Origin: Pseudoxanthomonas sp. CF125
GTDB lineage: Bacteria > Pseudomonadota > Gammaproteobacteria > Xanthomonadales > Xanthomonadaceae
Reading direction: 5' to 3'
Assembly (NCBI RefSeq): GCF_900104085.1
Contig: NZ_FNLD01000001.1
Span: 723,048 to 787,047 of the forward strand
Length of the DNA: 64,000 nt
Of this stretch, positions 7,955-15,307 are shown piece by piece; position 1 is the stretch's first letter; every line of letters starts with the position of its first letter. Position numbers and translations under genes: made by a program. A model generated the notes under the pieces. It saw only the letters and a program-made list of their open reading frames with translations. It was not told the origin of the DNA and ran no database searches.

Positions 7955-10900
7955 TCAGAACTTGTAGGTCAGGCTCATGTAGGCGACGCGTCCTGCGTAG
8001 CCATTGGTGTAGAAACGGTCCTGGGTGTCGTTGCCCAGGTGCGAACGCGTCTCTTCCTTGGTCACGTTCAACACCGAAGCGCTGATGCTCAATGCCGGCG
8101 TGAAGTTGTAGGCCGCGTTCAGATCGATCTGGTAGTACGGCTCATCGTAGACGTTCAGACCATTGACCAACCCTTGCACCACTTCGCCGCGACGGTTGTA
8201 CGAGGCACGCAGCAACAATTTCTCCGTTTCATAGAACATGGTGAAGTTGGTCTGGTTCTTCGCGCTGCCGACCAGCGGCGACTCGCCGAGCTCGGTGCCG
8301 TCCTCCAGGGTGATCGCCGCTTCGTTGGTGTCGTTGTAGGTGTAGTTGAACTGGAAGCCCAGACCGAAATCCAGCGTGTGCTGCGCGTAGAGTTCGACGC
8401 CCTGCGACACCGCGTCACGGCCGCCCGCCTCGGTCGCGTAGTTCTGCACGGTCACGGTCTCACCGTTGATGACCGTCTGCACGTCGGCGATCACGGGCAC
8501 CGTGAAGTTGCTGACGTTCTTGCGGAACAGGCCAACGCCCACCACCGAACCGGGCTGGAAGTACCATTCCAGGCCCACGTCGTACTGCGTGGCCTCGTAT
8601 GGCTCCAGTCCCTTGTTGCTGCCCGAACCGTACCAACCCTGCTGGCCAGCGCCGCCGGTCAGACGACGGTCGTTGACATATTCCTCGCTGAAATACTCCA
8701 GGCTGCCAGGGGCGGCGATGTCGTTATAGCTCGGGCGCGAAATCACCTTGGAAGCGGCCGCGCGCAGCACCAGGTCTTCGGTCAGGTCGTAAGCCAGGTT
8801 GAAGCTCGGCAGCACGTCGGTGTAGTTGCGGTCGAGCGAACTGACTTCGAACGACTCTGGCCGCGCCACACTGTCCGAAAGCCTCCAGTACCCTTCGCTA
8901 CCGCAGTACGTGTCGGCGGGCGCACCGCCAGGCGCGGCGGCGCCTTGCTGGCAGGCCAGCGGGTTGCCATTGGCGTCATCGAAGAAGTAGTCGTTGTAGG
9001 AGGTGACCTTGTCGGTGGAATCGGCATGCTGCTTGGTTTTCGCGATGCGCACGCCGATGTTGCCGCGCAGGCGATCGGTGCGGAAGTTGGCCTGGAGGTA
9101 GGTGGAATAGATCTTCTCGTCGACGTTGTAGACGAAGTTGTCTTCCTCGCGGGTCTGCATCGGGCCGTACGTACTGTTGAGATGGGCGATGTAGGCCGGA
9201 TAGTTGATTGCCGGATAAGCGCTGGCGTCGATGCCGCCAGCCAGGTTGCCCAATGCGTAGAGGAAGTCCGGCGAGAACTGGGTGGCGACATCGTTGCAGC
9301 GACCGTTCCAGTAGCGGTTGTCGTAGTCGCCCGGATCGGTGCCCGGGCACACCCAGTAGCTGTTGCCGGTGCTGCGGTGGATGCCGCCGTCACGCGCCTT
9401 GATGCCGAACTGGAGCGATTCCAGGAAGCCGCTGTCGTTGTGCCAGGTGGCATCGATCTGGGCGTACTTCTGCTCGGTGCTGTTCCGGGTCCAGGACGAA
9501 CCGGTCGAGCCGAGATCGACTTGCAGGATACCGTTCTGCAGGTTCTGCAAAAGCTCGGGCGAGAACGTCATCGTCGGCGTACCGGTCAGATCCCACGAGC
9601 TGGCGAAGTTGCCGTTCGTCCAACTGCCGTCCGCGTTCTGGCGGCGCGGCTTGAGCGGCACCGCGAACTGCAGTTCCGGGCCGCCCTTGGCCCAGGTGCG
9701 CCCTCCCTTGAAGGAGACATCCAACGATTCGCCACGCCACTCGGCCGCGAAGTCGGCGGTCTGCGACAACGATTGCTCGATGTTGTAGCTGCCGGTGATC
9801 TGCGGAGTCGGCACGGTGCAGTCGTCCGATCCCCAGCCGCCCGGCGCCATGCCGGCAGCGGCAGCTTCTGCCTCGCTGCAGTAGTACGCTTTGCCGGGAT
9901 GCAGGCTGTAGTCCGCGCCGGTGACGATGGTACCGCTGCGGTCCAAGGTAAGGCGGTCGAGCAGGCGGCCACCGCGCCAGTTGCCGTCGCCGTAGTAACG
10001 GGCGATGTTCCACTCCGGTACCTTCAGGGTGTTGGTCTGGGAGTCCTGCGACAGGTCGAAACGGAAGTAGTTCGCTGTCAGGGTCAGGTTGTCGGTCGGC
10101 TTGAATTGCAAGGTGACCTGGCCACCCTTGCGCTCGCGCTCTTCTTCCTTGACGTTCAGATTGACCGAGGTCGGCATCATGAAGCCGGTGTAGTACTGGC
10201 CGTTCTGGTCCCAGAAGCCCGTGCCGCCCCACCAGTTCGAATTGAAGTCGGAAGGGTTGCCATTGACGTCGACGGCCGTACCGCCTTCATCGCGGCCGTA
10301 CCACTGCCAGCCCTCGGTGCTGGCACCGAGGGTACGCGTAGTGCGCTTCTGCTGGGTGTAGCCGACAAAGACGCCAAAGCGGTCGTCCTTGTCGTGCCAG
10401 GAATACGAGCCCGAGAACTGGCCGTCGGTCTTCTTGGTGGTGTCGGCCCAGGTACCGTCGACGGAGACGAAGCCGGTGTTGGATTCCAGTTCCAGCGGTC
10501 GGCGCGTGTGCAGGATCACGGTACCGCCGACGCCGCCTTCATCGATGCGCGCTTCCGGCGTCTTGAACAGCTCGGCGCTGGACAGCATGTTCGACGGCAG
10601 CAGCATGTAGTTGAACGAACGGGTCGGGTCGCCGTTGGACTCGGCCGTGGCGATGTAGTTGCCGTTGAGCTGGGTGAGGGTCAGTTCCGAGGACAGGCCG
10701 CGGACACTGACGTTCTTGCCCTCTCCGCCATCACGGGTAACGATCACGCCCGGCACCCGCTGCAGCGCGTCGGCTACGTTCTTGTCGGGGAACTTGCCGA
10801 CGTCCTCGGCAGTGATCACCTCGACTACGGCGTTCGCGTTGCGCTTCTGGTCCAGGCTCTTCTCGATCGAGTAGCGGTAGCCGGTGACGACAACCTCGTC

Positions 10901-11047
10901 CAAGTCCGTTGCTGCGATAGAACTGCTCGGCACCGGATTCGCTTCTTGAGCGAAAGCGCTGCCAGGCAATACGGCAGCGGTGGACAGTGCGACGGCGATA
11001 CTGACTGACAGCGAGTTGCGGATACGTACGTGTGGCGTGCTTTTCAT
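7955..11047 (-). CDS. TonB-dependent receptor 1 of the glycan island
   Basis: A 1030-residue outer-membrane receptor. MKSTPHVRIRNSLSVSIAVAL to AFAQ is a signal peptide; a TonB-box-like DLDEVVVTGYR follows at about residue 45; the plug domain shows DVGKFPDKNVADALQRVPGV and VSVRGLSSELTLTQLNG; the barrel ends in the terminal aromatic signature SLTYKF. The ATG was chosen because GGGAGAGGGTG lies just upstream. There is no SusD-like partner, as usual in Xanthomonadaceae. Two candidate operators, one inside a 36-bp perfect palindrome, sit in the leader. The likely cargo is N-glycan or mannosylated oligosaccharide, inferred from the neighbouring glycosidases. Confidence 0.93.
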   Translation of the reverse strand: MKSTPHVRIRNSLSVSIAVALSTAAVLPGSAFAQEANPVPSSSIAATDLDEVVVTGYRYSIEKSLDQKRNANAVVEVITAEDVGKFPDKNVADALQRVPGVIVTRDGGEGKNVSVRGLSSELTLTQLNGNYIATAESNGDPTRSFNYMLLPSNMLSSAELFKTPEARIDEGGVGGTVILHTRRPLELESNTGFVSVDGTWADTTKKTDGQFSGSYSWHDKDDRFGVFVGYTQQKRTTRTLGASTEGWQWYGRDEGGTAVDVNGNPSDFNSNWWGGTGFWDQNGQYYTGFMMPTSVNLNVKEEERERKGGQVTLQFKPTDNLTLTANYFRFDLSQDSQTNTLKVPEWNIARYYGDGNWRGGRLLDRLTLDRSGTIVTGADYSLHPGKAYYCSEAEAAAAGMAPGGWGSDDCTVPTPQITGSYNIEQSLSQTADFAAEWRGESLDVSFKGGRTWAKGGPELQFAVPLKPRRQNADGSWTNGNFASSWDLTGTPTMTFSPELLQNLQNGILQVDLGSTGSSWTRNSTEQKYAQIDATWHNDSGFLESLQFGIKARDGGIHRSTGNSYWVCPGTDPGDYDNRYWNGRCNDVATQFSPDFLYALGNLAGGIDASAYPAINYPAYIAHLNSTYGPMQTREEDNFVYNVDEKIYSTYLQANFRTDRLRGNIGVRIAKTKQHADSTDKVTSYNDYFFDDANGNPLACQQGAAAPGGAPADTYCGSEGYWRLSDSVARPESFEVSSLDRNYTDVLPSFNLAYDLTEDLVLRAAASKVISRPSYNDIAAPGSLEYFSEEYVNDRRLTGGAGQQGWYGSGSNKGLEPYEATQYDVGLEWYFQPGSVVGVGLFRKNVSNFTVPVIADVQTVINGETVTVQNYATEAGGRDAVSQGVELYAQHTLDFGLGFQFNYTYNDTNEAAITLEDGTELGESPLVGSAKNQTNFTMFYETEKLLLRASYNRRGEVVQGLVNGLNVYDEPYYQIDLNAAYNFTPALSISASVLNVTKEETRSHLGNDTQDRFYTNGYAGRVAYMSLTYKF

Positions 11048-11085
11048 TTCAATCACCCTCTCCCAAGATTGAATCGGCTTTTGAT

Positions 11086-11121
11086 GCAAACTGAATTTAG
11101 ATCGATCTAAATTCAGTTTGC
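11086..11121. promoter_or_regulatory. 36-bp perfect palindrome containing a LacI-type operator
   Basis: Every base from 11086 to 11121 pairs across a centre between 11103 and 11104. The core 11097-11110 reads TTAGATCGATCTAA, the best match to the island's operator family. It lies 39 bases upstream of the receptor 1 start codon, so it is probably transcribed and could also fold as an RNA hairpin. Confidence 0.75.
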
Positions 11122-11478
11122 TATGACTCTGCATTCGTGTACCAGGATCACCCGCGAACAGACCGGCGAGCCATCCCTCTGTTGCCTTACCCCTTCGACT
11201 TGCCCAACCAGTTAGATCGTTCTAATCCAACAGAAAGGATAATTATCATAGTGTTTCGCCATATGCATGACGCCGCGCAACATTGCCTTGAATTTCGCTT
11301 GCGATGCCATGGGTGAAGCGCGTAAAGGACAGTTCACTCTGCCCCTTGCCCTACCCAAACCATTCCGACTCTCGGCAGCGAATGCATAAGACTCGAATTT
11401 GGCGCTTTCTTCGCAATCACGTGCTTCACAATCACGTGCTTCAAAAATCATATGTCCATTGCAATACCCCAAGCGCAC
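11122..11478. other. Leader and promoter region of receptor 1; no gene seen
   Basis: This stretch between GH92-B and receptor 1 holds the second operator (11212-11225) and, upstream of it on the minus strand, the AT-rich ACTATGATAATTATCC, a possible -10 region. A perfect 15-bp tandem duplication (CAATCACGTGCTTCA, 11414-11443) lies just after the GH92-B stop. No protein-coding frame is convincing. Confidence 0.5.
11212..11225. promoter_or_regulatory. Candidate LacI-type operator upstream of receptor 1
   Basis: TTAGATCGTTCTAA is a 13/14-symmetric palindrome with central CG. The identical 14-mer occurs at 24824-24837 upstream of receptor 2. It is 109 bases upstream of the palindromic operator in the same leader, a spacing that would allow looping. 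Confidence 0.65.
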
Positions 11479-14400
11479 CTAGCGTTGCGTTGGTGGGTTC
11501 GATGGTCGCAGCAATTCCACCTCCGAAAGATCGATCGCCCTGTCGCCCAGGAACCGCAATCGATACTCCCGATAGTCGCCCGGTTTGCCAATACGGAAAG
11601 GCCGTAGTTGCTGCGCCCATTGGAACTGCTCAGCGCCACGCTGGTCCAGCGTGGTCCATGAGCCGCCTCCATTGCGTCCTTGGAGTGTCCACGCCAAGCC
11701 ATCCAGTGGCTCGCCGCCACTGGTGATGGTGTAGTAACCGATGCTGGTCGGCGTCCGGAACCGGAAGCTGACCGCCGCCTGTGCAGCAAGCTGCAGTGAC
11801 GTGGAGGAATCATTATCGACGAGGCGTGCGGCGGTTTTATGCCCCACCAGCGCGATGTCTTGCGCGTCCGAGGACATATCCACCAAACCCGCAGGCTGAC
11901 TGCCTGACAAAGTCATGGACGGAGGAAGAGCATCAGCGCCGCTTCCCCACGTAGATGGCTTGTCGCCCATGACGAATTCGAGAATGCCGCCGTCGGCTAT
12001 GTCGTCGTGGCGCAACCAGGCCCTATTCCACGGACGGCCATTGACCTTGAGGGACTGCACGTAGACGTTGCTATCGCTGTTGCCATGAGCGACAACGCTC
12101 AGAGTGCGTCCGTTCTTCAGCTTGACGTCGATGCGCTTGAATGCAGGCGAACCGATGACATATTCCGGCGCTCCCATGCGCAGCGGATAAAGCCCGAGCA
12201 TCCCGAACAAATACCAGGCCGACATCTCGCCGTTGTCCTCGTCGCCTGGGTAGCCTTGGCCTATCTCGCTTCCTAGATATAGTCGGCGCAGCACGTCCCG
12301 GGTAATGCGCTGCGTCTTCCACGGCTGGCCGGCGGCTACGTACATCCATGGGATGTGGTGCGAGGGCTGGTTGCTGTGCGCATACATTCCCATCCGCACG
12401 TCGCGCGCTTCGGCCATCTCGTGGATGACGCCACCGTAAGTGCCCGCGAATCGGTCTTCAGCGGTTTCCGGGGTGGCGAAGAACTCGTCCAGCCTATGTG
12501 CCAACTCCTCTTTTCCGCCGAGTAGCGTCGCCAGTCCGGCACCGTCGTGCGGCACAGTGAAGGCAAAAGTCCACGCGTTGGCTTCGGTGTAGTCTCCGCC
12601 CCACACGCGCGGGTCGAAATTCCCGGCCGACTGCCCCCAGTGTCCCTTCGCATCACGGCCGCGGAAAAATCCGGTCGTTGGATCGAACAGGTGCACAAAG
12701 TCCGCGGCGCGGGCCTGGAAGTATTCGGCTTCCTCCCGATAGCGCGCCGCACGTACGGCGTCCTCTTCGCCAGCGGCCAGGGCCCGCCCGAACTGCGCCA
12801 GACCGAAGTCGTTGAGTGCGCCCTCCAGCGTCCACGAGAGTCCTTCCTGCACCGAGTTGTCGGCGTAGCCTCGGTACATCGAGCGCGCCAGGCCCTTGCG
12901 TCCGACGTTGGATACAGGTGGTGCCACCGTGGCGTTGCGCAGCGCTGCCTCGTAAGCCTCGTCGGCGTCGAAGCCGCGTACGCCCTTAAGCCAGGCATCA
13001 GCGAACGCGACATCGGAACTGGTACCGACCATCAGATCCGCATAGCCCGGCGACGACCAGCGTGCGATCCAGCCGCCGTCCCGATACTGCTGCAGGAAGC
13101 CTTCGATCATCTCGCCTGCGCGATCTGGCGCGAACAGCGTATAAGCCGGCCAACTCGTGCGGAAGGTGTCCCAAAAGCCGTTGTTGACGTAGATTTTTCC
13201 ATTCCGGATCGGCGCAGACGTGCGCTGTGCATCCCCGCCAATGTTGTCCTTGGACCAGCTGTTCTGGTCGGCATGGCGCCAGTCGGGCCGTTCGGCGCTA
13301 CCGACATTCTCGTACGCGATGTTCGGATACAGGAACAGTCGGTACAGGTTGGAATAGACGGTCGCCAGCTGGTCTTCGGTCGCACCCTCTACCTTCACGC
13401 GTCCCAGCAGCGCATCCCACGCCGTCTGCGCGCGCTCCCGAACCGCTTCGAAGCCATCGCTACCGATTTCTTGTTCAAGGTTGACCCGCGCCTGCTCTAC
13501 TGAGATCAGCGAGGTGGCGATGCGCATGCTCACCACGCCACCGTCGCCTGGCGCGAACTTGACGTAGTGGGTGGGGCGGCCGGTCTTGATCGATCCGCTA
13601 CTGGCCCAAGGCTGGTCGAACCGGGCATAGATGAACATTCGAGTCGCGCCGTTCGATAAGCCGCTGCGGGTGTCGGTATAGCCCGCGAGGGTCCGTGTGT
13701 CCGCATCCAGCGTCAGCCCTCCGCGTTCATCCACATTGTCGAACAGCAGATTCGCATCCCCGTCGCGTGGAAAGCGAAAGCGGAAGATCGCCGCGCGTTC
13801 GCTGGGCGCTATCTCGGCGCGGATGCCGTTGTCGAAATCCACGCGGTAAGCATGCGGACGGGCAAGTTCCTTGTCATGCGAGAAAGACAACGCACGGCGC
13901 TCGCGGTCGGCCTCGGGAATGCCGCGCGTCGCCGATGGCATCACCTGGAAAGTCTGGCGGTCGCCCATCCACGGGCTGGGCTGGTGGCTGATCGACAGCG
14001 CCTGCAGGCGCGGCCGGTTGTCGGCGCCGTTATGTTCGCTCCAACGGTACAGCCAAGCCAGCGTTCCAGCATCGGTGACGGGCACCCAGAAGTTGAATCC
14101 GTGCGGCATCGCGGTAGCAGGAATGTTGTTGCCGCGCGAGAACGTGCTGTTGGATTGGGTGCCACGGTTGGTCAGTACGTAGTCGCTCGGACGTTGCGCC
14201 ACGGTGCGCACTGGTTCACCGATGGCGATGTCGTCGATCCAGCCGCTCGCGCCAGCAGCGGAAGCGGGCCGCAATTCCAGCTCGATGGCCTTGATGCGCC
14301 TTCCTTGCAAGGCAGGCACGTCGCCCAAGCGAATTTGTTTGTACGCCCATTGCTGGGGGTAGAGCGTCTTCGATTCCGCCTGGCCGGCAGCGCCGACCGG

Positions 14401-14916
14401 GGCGCCGTGCTGGTCGCGCGCTGCCGTCTGGGACAGGCGGCGCCCGTCGTCGAAGACGAGGTCCAGCGACACGCCCGTGGAGGAAGAGCTGTTGCCTTCG
14501 ACGATCTCAGGCATCACCATCCACGACAAGGACGTGTCCTTTTCGATTTCGATATCCACCGTAAACAGATGCACGCGTCCGGCAGTATCCCCGCGATAGC
14601 GCATGGCTCGCGAGCCGCTGTAGCCCATGTCGGGCTTGGCCGCATACGGATGTTCGGGGCCGTTCCCCGTGGATACGCGTAGAGCGCCCTCTGCAAGTAC
14701 GGCGGGCGCGGGTTCGCCCGCTTCGAACGACGTGGCGAAACGCGCATCGCTTGCGCCCGCGGCAATGGGCGTCGACAGCAAAAGCGCGGCCAACGCGAAG
14801 ACGCACCCGCTGCGAAGACGCACGGCTTCAAACATTTTCGCGCAGGACTGACAGAACGTCATGGCGTGTTCCGTAGTGGTGCCGATGGCCTGATGCGTGA
14901 TGGAGCGTCTCGACAT
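11479..14916 (-). CDS. GH92-B with Glu-to-Gln at the catalytic acid; possible mannosyl-phosphate-cleaving enzyme
   Basis: An exported, long (1145-residue) GH92 protein. ATG with GAGGGA 8 bases upstream was chosen; the hydrophobic signal core CVFALAALLLSTPIAAGA lies unusually far in, so an internal Met (14838) is an alternative. Layout: N-terminal beta-sandwich-like extension (about 60-230), GH92 domains with RGTQSNSTFSRGNNIPAT and PHGFNFWVPVTDAG, and a C-terminal discoidin-like domain (about 1010-1140). The acid segment reads HSNQPSHHIPWMY: Gln850 (codon 12367-12369) replaces the Glu found in the two sister enzymes. The base segment GDEDNGEMSAWY is intact. A characterised GH92 (CcMan5 of Cellulosimicrobium) has the same replacement and cleaves mannose-1-phospho-6-mannose, whose phosphate leaving group needs no proton. 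The same activity here is inference. Confidence 0.9.
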   Translation of the reverse strand: MSRRSITHQAIGTTTEHAMTFCQSCAKMFEAVRLRSGCVFALAALLLSTPIAAGASDARFATSFEAGEPAPAVLAEGALRVSTGNGPEHPYAAKPDMGYSGSRAMRYRGDTAGRVHLFTVDIEIEKDTSLSWMVMPEIVEGNSSSSTGVSLDLVFDDGRRLSQTAARDQHGAPVGAAGQAESKTLYPQQWAYKQIRLGDVPALQGRRIKAIELELRPASAAGASGWIDDIAIGEPVRTVAQRPSDYVLTNRGTQSNSTFSRGNNIPATAMPHGFNFWVPVTDAGTLAWLYRWSEHNGADNRPRLQALSISHQPSPWMGDRQTFQVMPSATRGIPEADRERRALSFSHDKELARPHAYRVDFDNGIRAEIAPSERAAIFRFRFPRDGDANLLFDNVDERGGLTLDADTRTLAGYTDTRSGLSNGATRMFIYARFDQPWASSGSIKTGRPTHYVKFAPGDGGVVSMRIATSLISVEQARVNLEQEIGSDGFEAVRERAQTAWDALLGRVKVEGATEDQLATVYSNLYRLFLYPNIAYENVGSAERPDWRHADQNSWSKDNIGGDAQRTSAPIRNGKIYVNNGFWDTFRTSWPAYTLFAPDRAGEMIEGFLQQYRDGGWIARWSSPGYADLMVGTSSDVAFADAWLKGVRGFDADEAYEAALRNATVAPPVSNVGRKGLARSMYRGYADNSVQEGLSWTLEGALNDFGLAQFGRALAAGEEDAVRAARYREEAEYFQARAADFVHLFDPTTGFFRGRDAKGHWGQSAGNFDPRVWGGDYTEANAWTFAFTVPHDGAGLATLLGGKEELAHRLDEFFATPETAEDRFAGTYGGVIHEMAEARDVRMGMYAHSNQPSHHIPWMYVAAGQPWKTQRITRDVLRRLYLGSEIGQGYPGDEDNGEMSAWYLFGMLGLYPLRMGAPEYVIGSPAFKRIDVKLKNGRTLSVVAHGNSDSNVYVQSLKVNGRPWNRAWLRHDDIADGGILEFVMGDKPSTWGSGADALPPSMTLSGSQPAGLVDMSSDAQDIALVGHKTAARLVDNDSSTSLQLAAQAAVSFRFRTPTSIGYYTITSGGEPLDGLAWTLQGRNGGGSWTTLDQRGAEQFQWAQQLRPFRIGKPGDYREYRLRFLGDRAIDLSEVELLRPSNPPTQR

Positions 14917-15071
14917 ATCAATTCCCTCGGAGGCGGTCTGCTGCATCAATCACTGCGCAAGTGCACAGGCCATCGCGTGCCCGTGCAACTAGTGAAGGTA
15001 CGGCGTCTTTTTTAGTGCGGGTTGCGCGGCGCGACCCTCCAAGCGGAGGCCCCTATCAATATAAGCCTTAC

Positions 15072-15085
15072 TTAGATCGATCCAA
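15072..15085. promoter_or_regulatory. Candidate LacI-type operator for GH92-B
   Basis: TTAGATCGATCCAA differs from the core of the 36-bp palindrome at 11097-11110 by one base. It is 156 bases upstream of the GH92-B start codon. Confidence 0.6.
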
Positions 15086-15283
15086 TTTCATATCTAAGAT
15101 TTACCACGACTAGCCTCAAAGTGCATGCTGCTACGCAGCAGTGCCGCCAAAGGATTGTTGCTGCGACTGATGCTAGTCGCTTGCCCAATACCTGCATCAA
15201 GGAAGCTGATCGTGCTGACCGCCCTCATAAAATGATCAGCCATTCCCAAGTGACCTCAACGCACCTGTGCTAGTTTTCCGGGA

Positions 15284-15297
15284 TTCGACCGATCCAA
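15284..15297. promoter_or_regulatory. Candidate LacI-type operator for GH92-C
   Basis: TTCGACCGATCCAA (reverse TTGGATCGGTCGAA) keeps the half site and central CG. It ends 10 bases before the GH92-C start codon, a placement like that of the site before lacI. Weaker match than the others. Confidence 0.4.
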
Positions 15298-15307
15298 AAG
15301 GTGTGGT

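Larger units (their letters stand above)
14917..15307. other. Divergent promoter region between GH92-B and GH92-C
   Basis: About 390 bases separate the start codons of the two divergent GH92 genes. It contains an operator-like site near each gene (15072-15085 and 15284-15297) and an AT-rich core around 15060-15105. No coding frame or RNA gene is seen. Confidence 0.6.

Noticed and set aside
7925-11008. A 1027-codon open frame on the plus strand opposite receptor 1
   Set aside because: It is antisense to a receptor with clear signal peptide, plug and barrel motifs; its own translation is rich in Arg, Val and His without any domain, as expected from GC-rich codon shadowing.
11414-11443. A 15-bp perfect tandem duplication with CACGTG in each copy, possibly a binding site pair
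   Set aside because: It sits just after a stop codon, has only two copies and no relation to other sites; most likely replication slippage.
11479-14916. GH92-B as an inactive pseudoenzyme because of the Glu-to-Gln change
   Set aside because: The rest of the active site, the signal peptide and an ideal ribosome site are kept, and the same swap is known in an active GH92 subgroup; inactivity is still possible but less likely.
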